This document shows positions 15,925 through 24,188 of a DNA stretch of 64,000 bases, piece after piece. The DNA is taken from contig NZ_JBDJKW010000003.1 of the NCBI RefSeq assembly GCF_039673065.1, positions 248,001 to 312,000 on the forward strand, written 5' to 3'. Below the pieces are notes generated by a model. The model ran no database searches and was not told the DNA's origin. It worked only from the letters and a program-made list of their open reading frames with translations. The translations under genes and the position numbers were made by a program. Numbering within the stretch: position 1 is the stretch's first letter; each line of letters starts with the position of its first letter. The stretch is from Allobosea sp039673065. GTDB lineage: Bacteria > Pseudomonadota > Alphaproteobacteria > Rhizobiales > Beijerinckiaceae.

Positions 15925-16779
15925 TCAGCCGCCGCGCTGGCCGATGATCGCGAAGCGCAGCCGCGTCGAGAGGAAATCGATGGTCGAGACAGCCGCGAGG
16001 ATCAGCAGGATCAGGAAGGAGACCTGCTGCCATTCCAGCGTGCGGATCGTCTCGGCGAGGTAGAGGCCGATGCCGCCGGCCCCGACGATGCCGATGATCG
16101 TCGAGGAGCGCGTATTCGACTCGATGAAGTAGAGCACCTGGCTCGCCAGAACCGGCAGCACCTGCGGGATCAGCCCGAAGCGGATCGCGTGCAGCCGGCC
16201 GCCGCCGACCGAGGTGACGCCCTGCACCGGCTTGCGGTCGGAGGCCTCGATCGCCTCGGAGAACAGCTTGCCGAAGGCACCGAGATCGGCGGTCATGATC
16301 GCCAGCATGCCGGCGAAGGGGCCGAGCCCGACGACGTTCACCCAGATCAGCGCCCAGATCAGCGCATCGACGCCGCGCAGGGTGTCGAGCGAGCGGCGGG
16401 CCAGCATGTGCACGATCCGGTTGGCGACGACGTTGCGCGCCGCCAGGAAGCCGAGCGGAAAGGCGAGGATCGCCGCCATCACCGTGCCGAGGAAGGCGAT
16501 GGCGATGGTCTCGAACAGCGCCTTGACGAAGATCATCGCGCGGGCGAGCGAGCCGGGATCGGGCGGCAGCATCAGCACGACGAAGCGGCCGAGATTGCCG
16601 AAGCCGGAGAGCACCCGCCAGAGCGAGACCTCGAGCGAGGCGACGCCATAGGCGAAGAGGCCCGCCAGCGCGGCGATCACCGCGAGCGTCGCCGCCCTGC
16701 GCCCGGGCGAGCCGCGCAGCACCGCGCCGTGGCGGGCGACCAACGCCGCGCGGTCCGTGTCGGAGAGCACCAGAGTCAT
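15925..16779 (-). CDS. phnE: Phosphonate ABC transporter permease PhnE (second subunit)
   Basis: 284-residue inner-membrane permease with about six membrane segments. The cytoplasmic EAA-type loop that contacts PhnC is visible as GGGRLHAIRFGLIPQVLPVLASQ, and the ends SSTIIGIVGAGGIGLYLAETIR and DFLSTRLRFAIIG are typical PhnE. Its ATG overlaps the phnE1 stop (ATGA). The two paralogous permeases presumably form a heterodimer. Last gene of phnCDE1E2, convergent with phnF 12 bases away. Confidence 0.93.
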   Translation of the reverse strand: MTLVLSDTDRAALVARHGAVLRGSPGRRAATLAVIAALAGLFAYGVASLEVSLWRVLSGFGNLGRFVVLMLPPDPGSLARAMIFVKALFETIAIAFLGTVMAAILAFPLGFLAARNVVANRIVHMLARRSLDTLRGVDALIWALIWVNVVGLGPFAGMLAIMTADLGAFGKLFSEAIEASDRKPVQGVTSVGGGRLHAIRFGLIPQVLPVLASQVLYFIESNTRSSTIIGIVGAGGIGLYLAETIRTLEWQQVSFLILLILAAVSTIDFLSTRLRFAIIGQRGG

Positions 16780-17657
16780 CGGCCCTGCTCCATGCCGAGC
16801 AGCGCATGGCGCAGCCGCTCGGTGCCGTAGTCGATCAGCATGACCGTCACGATGATCATCAGCAGGATCGCGCTGACGTCGGTGAAGTAGAATTTCCGGA
16901 TCGCCTCGATCAGGTCCTGGCCGATGCCGCCGGCACCGACGAAGCCCATGATCGCCGCGCCGCGCACATTGATCTCGAAGCGCAGCAGCCCGTAGCTGGC
17001 GAAGTTCGAGAGCACCTGCGGCACCACCGCGAAGCGGATGGTCTGCCACCAGCCGGCGCCGGTGGCGCCCACGCCATCGACCGGCTTCATGTCGATGTTC
17101 TCGACCACCTCGGAGAACAGCTTGCCGGTGGCGCCCATGGTGTGGATCGCGATGGCGAGCACTCCGGGCAGCGGCCCGAGCCCGAAGGCGATCACGAAGA
17201 TCAGCGCGAAGACGATCTCCGGCACGGTGCGGCAGAATTCGAGGAAGCGGCGCGCCAGGAAGCGCCCGGTCGCCGAGCGCCCGAGATTGGCCGCCGCCAC
17301 GAAGCAGAGCGCGAAGCCGCCGAGCACGCCGAGCACCGTGCCGACATAGGCGATCAGCAGCGTCTGCCAGAGCAGCCTGAGCCAGCCTCTGAGATTCCAG
17401 AACCATTCGGCGAGATCGGCGCCGAGCGTCGCCCAGCGCAGCCGCGGCAGGATCTCGTAGAGATAGTTGGGAAAGCGCCAGACATTGGCGGCGAAGCGTG
17501 GCAGGTCGACCTCGGCGCCGATCGCGGACAGCCAGACGCAGGCCAGGAAGAGGCCGGCGCCGAGCAGGGTCCGGCGCAGCCGTGCCGCCGCCGCCCGCCG
17601 GTAGAGCGCGGCATGGGCGGCGATGGCCGGATCGGCGCGATCGATCGCGAGTGTCAT
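16776..17657 (-). CDS. phnE: Phosphonate ABC transporter permease PhnE (first subunit)
   Basis: 293-residue permease, paralogue of the gene that follows. A basic N-terminus precedes a membrane segment (LLGAGLFLACVWLSAIGA), a periplasmic stretch and about five more segments. The ATPase-contact loop reads GAGWWQTIRFAVVPQVLSNFASY, and GAAIMGFVGAGGIGQDLIEAIRKFYF matches the family. Length is slightly above the single PhnE of E. coli. Separated from phnD by 163 bases that contain an inverted-repeat element. Confidence 0.93.
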   Translation of the reverse strand: MTLAIDRADPAIAAHAALYRRAAAARLRRTLLGAGLFLACVWLSAIGAEVDLPRFAANVWRFPNYLYEILPRLRWATLGADLAEWFWNLRGWLRLLWQTLLIAYVGTVLGVLGGFALCFVAAANLGRSATGRFLARRFLEFCRTVPEIVFALIFVIAFGLGPLPGVLAIAIHTMGATGKLFSEVVENIDMKPVDGVGATGAGWWQTIRFAVVPQVLSNFASYGLLRFEINVRGAAIMGFVGAGGIGQDLIEAIRKFYFTDVSAILLMIIVTVMLIDYGTERLRHALLGMEQGR

Positions 17658-17699
17658 GACAATGTCCGTCGCCGAAAGAGGAGGCGGCTAGAGCGGGCC

Positions 17700-17808
17700 G
17701 CAGCCGTCATGCTCGGCCTTGTGGCGAGCATCCACGTCTTGAACACCGCGCGCGATCAGCGAAGCGAAGACGTGGATGGTCGGGACAGGCCCGACCATGA
17801 CGGGCTGC
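17700..17808. repeat. Inverted-repeat intergenic element (109 bp) between phnD and phnE1
   Basis: Outer ends GCAGCCGTCATG (17700-17711) and CATGACGGGCTGC (17796-17808) are inverted copies with one base of difference in length. An inner perfect 11-bp pair, ATCCACGTCTT (17730-17740) and AAGACGTGGAT (17767-17777), is separated by 26 bases. Like the unit at 10983-11115 it can fold into a long hairpin and lies between two genes of a phosphonate operon, but its sequence differs, so it is a second repeat family. Confidence 0.7.
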
Positions 17809-17820
17809 GACTGAAATGGC

Positions 17821-18735
17821 TTACGAGGACTTCTTCTTGCGCAGTTCGTCGACGAACTTGTTGAGCTCGATGATCGGGTCGTAGGCCTTGTTGTCGACCG
17901 CGACGAGCGGGCCCTGCTTGCCTTCGTAGATCTTGTCGAAGGCGGCTTTGTCCTTCGTGGTAATGTTGAGGACGGCGTCGCGGATCGCGGTCTTCAGCTG
18001 CTCCGGCATGTCGGAGAGATAGGCCATCGGCGAGTTCACGATCTGCTCGGACTTGAAGATGATCCGGAAGTCCTCGGCCTTGGCCATGTTCTTGCGGGCC
18101 ATGCGCTGCAGGTTGGATTCCTGCTCGTCGTTCCACCAGTTGGCGACCATGTCGACGGTGCCCTGCTGGAGCGCGATGATCGCGTTCTCATGGCTGCCGG
18201 TATAGACGACCTTGCCGAAGAAGCTCTCGGGCTCGATCTTCATCTGGTTCAGCGCGAAGCGCGGCACGTTGTTGCCCGAGGTCGAGTTGGGATCGACCAG
18301 GCCGAGATTCTTGCCCTTCAGGTCCTCGACCTTTTGATAGGGCGAGTCCTTCTTCACGTAGAAGACCGAATGATAGCCCTTGGTGCCGTCGAGATTGGTC
18401 TCGATCGCGAAGGCGTCGATCTTGGCGCCGGTCATGCGGGCGCGGGCGAAGGAGGACGGGCCGTAGGAGGCGATGTGGATGTTGCCCGCCCGCTGGCCCT
18501 CGATGATCGCCGCATAGTCGTTGGCGATGCGCAGCGTCACCTTGGTGCCGAGTTCCTTGGCGAGATAGTTGACGAAGGGGGTGTAGCGCTCGGTCACGCC
18601 GGAGGCATTCTCGGCCGGGATGATCGCGAAGACGATCTCGGGATACTTGGCCTTCCAGTCGTGGGCCAAGGCCGGGGCGGCGAGCGCGCCGGCGAAGCCG
18701 GCAGCGAGCATGAGGGTATGGCGACGGGTCAGCAT
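17821..18735 (-). CDS. phnD: Phosphonate-binding periplasmic protein PhnD
   Basis: 304-residue receptor of the phosphonate importer. The N-terminus MLTRRHTLMLAAGFAGALAAPALAHDW is a signal peptide with a twin-arginine-like TRRHTLM. The mature domain shows the PhnD pattern: FAIIPAENASGVTERYTPFVNYLAKELG, IASYGPSSFARARMTGAK, LKGKNLGLVDPNSTSGNNVPRF and VYTGSHENAIIALQQGTVDMVANWW. S/T residues around SGNN and SYGPSS are where known PhnD proteins hold the phosphonate oxygens. Second gene of phnCDE1E2; phnC lies 67 bases upstream. Ligand range cannot be told from sequence. Confidence 0.93.
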   Translation of the reverse strand: MLTRRHTLMLAAGFAGALAAPALAHDWKAKYPEIVFAIIPAENASGVTERYTPFVNYLAKELGTKVTLRIANDYAAIIEGQRAGNIHIASYGPSSFARARMTGAKIDAFAIETNLDGTKGYHSVFYVKKDSPYQKVEDLKGKNLGLVDPNSTSGNNVPRFALNQMKIEPESFFGKVVYTGSHENAIIALQQGTVDMVANWWNDEQESNLQRMARKNMAKAEDFRIIFKSEQIVNSPMAYLSDMPEQLKTAIRDAVLNITTKDKAAFDKIYEGKQGPLVAVDNKAYDPIIELNKFVDELRKKKSS

Positions 18736-18802
18736 GGGGTGCTCCTGTGGTCCTGTCGAAGATGGTTCGGTCGGCGTCTCGCCCGCGGTCGCGCGGATCC
18801 GC

Positions 18803-19621
18803 TCAGGCGACGCTCTGCCTGGCGCGCCTCGCTTCCGAGGTCGCGATCTCGTCCAGCGCCTCCAGCGCGTCGGCGCCGGCGTCCCTGGCCTCGATTCCGT
18901 AGAGATCGGCCGCCACCGCCTTGGTCAGCGCGTGCGGCGGGCCGTCGAACACCACCTTGCCGCCGGCCATGCCGATCAGCCGGTCGCAGTATTTCGACGC
19001 GATATCGAGATGGTGCAGGTTGCTGATCACGGTGATGCCGTCCTCGCGGTTGATGCGGAACAGCGCGTCCATCACGACCTGGGTGTTGCGCGGGTCGAGC
19101 GAGGCGATCGGCTCGTCGGCGAGGATGATCGCCGGCTCCTGGACCAGGGCGCGCGCGATGGCGACGCGCTGCTGCTGCCCGCCCGACAGGGTCTCGGCGC
19201 GCTGGGCCAGCAGGTGCCCCATGTCGAGACGTTCCAGTGCCGCTATGGCGCGGATCTTGTCGTCCTGCGAGAAGCTCCTGACCAGTGTCAGCGCCGCCGC
19301 GCGGTGGTTCAGCCGGCCGAGCAGGACATTGGTCAGCACGTCGAGGCGCCCGACCAGGTTGAACTGCTGGAAGATCATCGCCGTGTCGCGGCGCCAGCCG
19401 CGCAGCGCCGCCCCCTTCAGCGCCGTGACCTCGCGCGCGCCGCTGAAGATGCGGCCCTCGCTCGGCTCGCTCAGCCGGTTGAGCATGCGCAGCAGCGTCG
19501 ACTTGCCGGCGCCCGAGCGGCCGATCACCCCGACCATCTCGCCGCGCGGAATCGACAGGCTGACGCCATCGACGGCCACATTACCGCCGAACCGCTTGGT
19601 CAAACCTTCGATCCGCAGCAT
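18803..19621 (-). CDS. phnC: Phosphonate ABC transporter ATP-binding protein PhnC
   Basis: 272-residue ATPase that powers phosphonate uptake. Walker A GRSGAGKST, signature LSGGQQQRVAIAR and Walker B AIILADEPIASLDP are intact; RDTAMIFQQFNLVGRLDVLTNVLLGRL is a PhnC hallmark. The C-terminal 30 residues (ARDAGADALEALDEIATSEARRARQ) extend beyond the ATPase core. First gene of the transporter operon; a Pho-box-like pair of repeats lies 44 bases upstream, so phosphate starvation control through PhoB is likely. Confidence 0.93.
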   Translation of the reverse strand: MLRIEGLTKRFGGNVAVDGVSLSIPRGEMVGVIGRSGAGKSTLLRMLNRLSEPSEGRIFSGAREVTALKGAALRGWRRDTAMIFQQFNLVGRLDVLTNVLLGRLNHRAAALTLVRSFSQDDKIRAIAALERLDMGHLLAQRAETLSGGQQQRVAIARALVQEPAIILADEPIASLDPRNTQVVMDALFRINREDGITVISNLHHLDIASKYCDRLIGMAGGKVVFDGPPHALTKAVAADLYGIEARDAGADALEALDEIATSEARRARQSVA

Positions 19622-19664
19622 GCCGGCTCTCCCGTCGTGACGGCGGGAGCGGTAGCGGCCGCAG

Positions 19665-19682
19665 ATGACAGCCCGGTGACGC
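19665..19682 (-). promoter_or_regulatory. Pho-box-like site upstream of phnC
   Basis: Read on the minus strand the site is GCGTCACCGGGCTGTCAT: two 7-base half sites, GCGTCAC and CTGTCAT, with a 4-base spacer, matching the direct-repeat geometry of PhoB boxes (CTGTCAT-N4-CTGTCAT). The downstream half is perfect; the upstream half keeps GTCAY. Confidence 0.6.
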
Positions 19683-19709
19683 GGCGTCGGCAGCGGCGGC
19701 GCCGAGGCG

Positions 19710-19767
19710 GATCACCGGATCGTGATCGCCTTACGTAAGGCCCGCGCCAGGCCGGTGCCAGGCCGGT
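19710..19767. promoter_or_regulatory. Cluster of palindromes in the phnC / RND divergent region
   Basis: The 329-base gap between phnC and the RND adaptor gene holds, besides the Pho box, the inverted repeat GATCACCGGATCGTGATC (19710-19727), the perfect 12-base palindrome CCTTACGTAAGG (19729-19740) and a tandem pair of 11-base units GCCAGGCCGGT (19746-19767). The palindromes are the sort of site bound by TetR-type efflux repressors, but no such gene is present nearby. The rest of the gap (19768-19950) shows no gene. Confidence 0.4.
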
Positions 19768-19950
19768 GCCGGCCCCATCCGCCCGGCGCGGGACCGCATC
19801 CGGCCGGCCCGGCATCGGCTTTGCTTGTCGCGGCGAGGTCCGTTGGCGTACCGGGGATGCCGCTACGGCCCTCCTTCCGCCCACAAGCTCGCTTATCAAA
19901 TCGTACCGCCCAGTCTAAATCAGGTCCGACCTACCGGAGCGTCCCGCCTC

Positions 19951-21054
19951 ATGAAGCGTTTTCTTCTCCTCATCCTGATCGCTGGACTGGCGGCCGGCGG
20001 GTATTACGGCTTCAGGTACCAGACCAAGGCCTCCCAGCAGCAGGCCCAGGCGCCGGGCGGTGCCGCCCGCGCCCCGGCCGTGCCGGTCGAGGTCGGCAGC
20101 ATCGAGGTCGCCAGCGTCGACGAGGAGGTCGAGGCGCTCGGCACCCTCGCCGCCGACGAGTCGGTGGTGATCGCGCCCGAGATCGCCGGCCGCGTCACCG
20201 CACTCGGCTTCAAGGAGGGCGACCGGGTCAAGAAGGACCAGCCGCTGGTCATGCTCGACACCGCCATCCTCGACGCCGAGCTGGCGCAGGCCAAGGCGGA
20301 CGTCTCGCTCGCCCGCGACACCTATGAGCGCAACACCTCGCTGGTGAAGCGCGGCGCCGGCACGCAGGTGGCGCTGGAGCAGGCCACCGCCCAGCTCGCC
20401 TCGCAGGAGGCGCGGCTGCAGCTCGCCCAGGCCAAGCTCGCCTTCGCCACCATCAAGGCGCCGTTCAACGGCGTGGTCGGCCTGCGCTCGGTCGGCGTCG
20501 GCGATTTCGTCTCGGTCGGCAAGCCGCTGATCACCCTGACCAATATCGACCCGATCAAGGTCGATTTCCGCGTGCCGGAGATCTTCCTGACCCGGGTGCG
20601 CACCGGCCAGCAGATCCAGCTGCGCGTCGACGCCATCCCCGACCGGCCCTTCACCGGCACGGTCTTCGCCATCGACCCGGTGGTCGACGTCAACGGCCGC
20701 GCCGTCCGCCTGCGCGCCACCGTTCCCAATGGCGACCTCGTGCTGAGGCCCGGCCTGTTCGCCCGCGTCACCGTGGTGGTCGACCAGCGCCACGAGGCGC
20801 TGCTGGTGCCCGAGACCGCAGTCGTGCCCGACGGCATGAGCAAGGTCGTCTTCGTGGTCGAGGACGGCAAGGCCAGGCGCGTCCAGGTCGAGCTCGGCAA
20901 GCGGCTTCCCGGCAAGGTCGAGGTGGTCAAGGGCCTGAAGCCCGGCATGCAGATCGTCACCGCCGGCCAGATGCGCCTGCGCGACGGCTCCACCGTCTCG
21001 ATCAAGGAGAAGACCGTCGTGCAGACCAGCGCGCTGCCGGGCGCCGTGCGATGA
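19951..21054 (+). CDS. RND efflux periplasmic adaptor (HlyD/AcrA family)
   Basis: 367-residue membrane fusion protein linking the inner-membrane RND pump to an outer-membrane channel. MKRFLLLILIAGLAAGGYYGFRY is an uncleaved membrane anchor rather than a lipoprotein signal. Then follow a lipoyl half-motif (VVIAPEIAGRVTALGFKEGDRVKKDQPLVML), a helical hairpin of about residues 110-160 (AQAKADVSLARDTYERN...LEQATAQLASQEARLQLAQAKL), the second lipoyl half (TIKAPFNGVVGLRSVGVGDFV) and beta-barrel domains. The frame is open from 19825, but the ATG at 19951 gives the anchor directly. Its stop overlaps the pump start. No outer-membrane factor is encoded here. Confidence 0.93.
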   Translation: MKRFLLLILIAGLAAGGYYGFRYQTKASQQQAQAPGGAARAPAVPVEVGSIEVASVDEEVEALGTLAADESVVIAPEIAGRVTALGFKEGDRVKKDQPLVMLDTAILDAELAQAKADVSLARDTYERNTSLVKRGAGTQVALEQATAQLASQEARLQLAQAKLAFATIKAPFNGVVGLRSVGVGDFVSVGKPLITLTNIDPIKVDFRVPEIFLTRVRTGQQIQLRVDAIPDRPFTGTVFAIDPVVDVNGRAVRLRATVPNGDLVLRPGLFARVTVVVDQRHEALLVPETAVVPDGMSKVVFVVEDGKARRVQVELGKRLPGKVEVVKGLKPGMQIVTAGQMRLRDGSTVSIKEKTVVQTSALPGAVR

Positions 21055-24000
21055 GCCTGTTCGAGCTCTTCATCCGCAGGCCGGTCCTCTCGACCGTCCT
21101 CAGCCTGCTCGTCATCCTGGTCGGCTTCGTCTCCTATACGCGCCTGACGGTGCGCGAATATCCCAATATCGACGAGCCGATCGTCTCGGTGCAGACCTCC
21201 TATCGCGGCGCCAGCGCCGAGATCATCGAGACCCAGGTCACCCAGATCCTCGAGAACTCCATCGCCGGCATCGAGGGCATCGAGATCATCACTTCGACCA
21301 GCCGGCAGGAGCGCAGCCAGATCTCGGTGCGCTTCCGCCCGGACGTCGACCCCGACGTCGCCGCCTCCGACGTGCGCGACCGCGTCAGCCGCGTGCGCGG
21401 CCGCCTGCCCGACGAGATCGACGAGCCGATCATCGCCAAGGTCGAGGCCGACGCGCAGCCGATCATGTATCTGTCGCTGACCAGCTCGCGGCACTCGCCG
21501 CTGGAGCTGACCGACTTCGCCGACCGCTTCATCGCCGACCGCGTCCAGAACATCACCGGCGTCGCCGAGGTCCGCATCCTCGGCCAGCGCCAATACGCCA
21601 TGCGCATCTGGCTCGACCGCGCCCGCATGGCCGCCTACCAGATCACGGTGCAGGAGATCGAGGCGGCGCTGCGCGCCCAGAACGTCGAGATCCCCTCCGG
21701 CCGCATCGAGAGCAACGACCGCGAATTCACCGTCCTCTCGCAGACCAGCCTCAACACGCCCGAGCAGTTCGAGCAGGTCACGGTCAAGGACGTCAACGGC
21801 TTCCCGGTGAAGATGCGCGACGTCGCCCGCGTCGAGCTCGGCGCCCGCGAGGAGCGCAACGCCGCCTGGTTCCGCGGCGCGCCCTCGGTCACCATCGGCA
21901 TCGTCAAGCAGGCCGTCGCCAACCCGCTCGACGTCTCCTCCGGCGTGCAGCAGGCCCTGCCCGGCATCCGCGAGGACCTGCCCGACGGCATGTCGATCGC
22001 CACCTCCTACGACACCTCGATCTTCATCGATCGCTCGATCAAGGCGGTCTACACCACCATCGCCGAGGCGATCGTGCTGGTGGTGCTGATCATCTTCGTC
22101 TTCCTGCGTTCCTTCCGCGCCACGCTGATCCCGCTCGTCACCATCCCCGTCTCGCTGATCGGCGCCTTCGCGCTGATGTATGCGATGGGCTTCACGGTCA
22201 ACACGCTGACCCTGCTCTCCATGGTGCTGGCGATCGGCCTGGTGGTCGACGACGCCATCGTCGTGCTGGAGAACATCCACCGCCATATCGAGGAGGGGAT
22301 GGCGCCGACCCAGGCCGCGATCAAGGGCATCAACGAGATCGCCTTCGCGGTCGTGGCGATGACGCTGACGCTGGTCGCGGTCTACGCGCCGATGGCCTTC
22401 TCGACCGGGCGCACCGGCAAGCTCTTCATCGAGTTCGCCCTGACGCTCGCCGGCGCCGTGCTGGTCTCGGGCTTCGTCGCGCTGACGCTGACGCCGATGA
22501 TGTGCGCCAAGCTGCTGCGCCACGACAAGAAGCACAACTGGCTCTACAACGCGCTGGAGCGCTTCTTCGACGCGCTCGCCTCCGGCTATCGCCGCTCGCT
22601 GCGCTTCGCGCTCTCGGTGCGGCCGCTGGTCGTGCTGATCGCGCTCGCCGTCGCCGGCAGCTCCTATGTGTTCTTCACCGGGCTGCGCTCCGAGCTCGCC
22701 CCGGTCGAGGATCGCGGCACGATCACCGCGATCGGCGTGGCGCCCGAGGGCGCGACCATGAGCTTCACCGCCGACTATGCCCGGCGCGTCGAGGATTATT
22801 TCAGCAAGATTCCCGAGGTCGAGACCTATCTGGTCATCGTCGGCTTCCCGGACGTGACGCGCGCCATCGCCTTCGCCCGCCTGAAGCCCTGGGAGCAGCG
22901 CCACCGCAAGCAGCAGCAGCTGGTCGCCGACATCAACAAGGACCTGTCCCAGATCCCCGGCATCCGCCTGTTCGCCACCAACCCGCCCTCGCTCGGCCAG
23001 GGCGGCGCCAACAGCAAGCCGGTGGAGTTCGTGCTGCGCTCCTCTGAATCCTATGCCGAGATCAAGCAGAACGTCGACCGGCTGATCGCCGAGGTGCAGG
23101 GCAATCCCGCCCTGACCAATATCGAGACCAACCTCATCCTCGACAAGCCGCAGATCAAGGTCTCGATCGACCGCCAGCGCGCCGCCGATCTCGGCGTCGG
23201 CGTCGACGTGATCGGCCGCACCATGGAGACCCTGCTCGGCGGCCGCCAGGTCACCCGCTTCAACATGAACGGGGAGCAGTACGACGTGATGCTGCAGGTG
23301 GCGGGGCAGGACCGCAACACGCCGCAGGCGCTGCAATCCATCTACCTGATGGGCCGCGGTGGCACGGTGGTGCAGCTCTCCAGCCTGGTGCACGTCGAGG
23401 AGAACGTCGCGCCCAAGGAGCTGATCCGCTTCAACCAGATGCGCTCGGCGACGATCACCGCGGTGCCCGGCCCCGGCTATTCGCTGGGCGACGCGCTCAA
23501 CGTCCTGGAACAGGCCGCGGCCCGCGTCCTGCCGGCGAGCTACCAGGTCGACTATTCCGGCCAGAGCCGCGAGTTCAAGCAGTCCGGTTCCTCGATCCTG
23601 CTGGTCTTCCTGCTGGCGCTGGGCTTCATCTATCTGGTGCTCTCGGCCCAGTTCGAGAGCTTCGTCGACCCGATCGTGATCATGGTCTCGGTGCCGCTCT
23701 CGCTGACGGGCGCGCTCGCGGCGCTGTATTTCACCGGCGGCACGCTCAACGTCTACAGCCAGATCGGCCTGATCACGCTGGTCGGCCTGATCACCAAGCA
23801 CGGCATCCTGATCCTGGAGTTCACCAACCAGCTCCGCGAGGAGGGCCGCGAGATGATCGACGCGCTGGTCGATGCCGCGGAGCTGCGCCTGCGGCCGATC
23901 CTGATGACCACCGGCGCCATGGTGCTGGGCGCCGTCCCGCTGGCGCTGGCCAGCGGCGCCGGCGCCGAGAGCCGCTCGCAGATCGGCTGGGTCATAGTCG

Positions 24001-24128
24001 GCGGCATGACCTTCGGCACGCTGCTCACGCTCTATGTCGTGCCGGTGGCCTACAGCTACCTCTCGCGCAGCCGGCAGGCCGCGCGCAGCGTTCCCGTCAC
24101 GGACGCCCATCCGCAGCCGGCGGAATAG
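21051..24128 (+). CDS. RND multidrug efflux pump (HAE1/AcrB-like)
   Basis: 1025-residue proton-driven exporter of the hydrophobe/amphiphile efflux-1 family. Twelve membrane segments and two large periplasmic loops are expected. The proton-relay residues are present: D400 and D401 in GLVVDDAIVVLENIHRH (AcrB D407/D408) and K916 in LITKHGILILEF (AcrB K940). N-terminus FELFIRRPVLSTVLSLLVILVG and TVREYPNIDEPIVSVQTSYRGAS are standard; the C-terminus is about 25 residues shorter than in AcrB. The ATG overlaps the adaptor stop (ATGA). Substrates cannot be predicted; sequence suggests the MexF/MdtC-like side of the family only loosely. Confidence 0.95.
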   Translation: MSLFELFIRRPVLSTVLSLLVILVGFVSYTRLTVREYPNIDEPIVSVQTSYRGASAEIIETQVTQILENSIAGIEGIEIITSTSRQERSQISVRFRPDVDPDVAASDVRDRVSRVRGRLPDEIDEPIIAKVEADAQPIMYLSLTSSRHSPLELTDFADRFIADRVQNITGVAEVRILGQRQYAMRIWLDRARMAAYQITVQEIEAALRAQNVEIPSGRIESNDREFTVLSQTSLNTPEQFEQVTVKDVNGFPVKMRDVARVELGAREERNAAWFRGAPSVTIGIVKQAVANPLDVSSGVQQALPGIREDLPDGMSIATSYDTSIFIDRSIKAVYTTIAEAIVLVVLIIFVFLRSFRATLIPLVTIPVSLIGAFALMYAMGFTVNTLTLLSMVLAIGLVVDDAIVVLENIHRHIEEGMAPTQAAIKGINEIAFAVVAMTLTLVAVYAPMAFSTGRTGKLFIEFALTLAGAVLVSGFVALTLTPMMCAKLLRHDKKHNWLYNALERFFDALASGYRRSLRFALSVRPLVVLIALAVAGSSYVFFTGLRSELAPVEDRGTITAIGVAPEGATMSFTADYARRVEDYFSKIPEVETYLVIVGFPDVTRAIAFARLKPWEQRHRKQQQLVADINKDLSQIPGIRLFATNPPSLGQGGANSKPVEFVLRSSESYAEIKQNVDRLIAEVQGNPALTNIETNLILDKPQIKVSIDRQRAADLGVGVDVIGRTMETLLGGRQVTRFNMNGEQYDVMLQVAGQDRNTPQALQSIYLMGRGGTVVQLSSLVHVEENVAPKELIRFNQMRSATITAVPGPGYSLGDALNVLEQAAARVLPASYQVDYSGQSREFKQSGSSILLVFLLALGFIYLVLSAQFESFVDPIVIMVSVPLSLTGALAALYFTGGTLNVYSQIGLITLVGLITKHGILILEFTNQLREEGREMIDALVDAAELRLRPILMTTGAMVLGAVPLALASGAGAESRSQIGWVIVGGMTFGTLLTLYVVPVAYSYLSRSRQAARSVPVTDAHPQPAE

Positions 24129-24156
24129 AGCCCGCGGCGACGCTCCCGACGACAAG

Positions 24157-24184
24157 CCCCGCCATGCAGCCCATGGCGGGGTTT
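24157..24184. terminator. Bidirectional terminator between the RND operon and pbpC
   Basis: CCCCGCCATG (24157-24166) pairs perfectly with CATGGCGGGG (24172-24181) across a 5-base loop and is followed by TTT. It lies exactly between two convergent genes, 28 bases after the RND stop and 4 bases before the pbpC stop, so it can serve either strand; the T-tract is short. Confidence 0.7.
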
Positions 24185-24188
24185 CGCG

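Noticed and set aside
20322..24155. 1277-residue open frame on the minus strand opposite the RND genes
   Set aside because: Its translation is low-complexity (rich in H, D, R, Q and G), the usual antisense shadow of a high-GC gene; the plus-strand RND pump is unambiguous.
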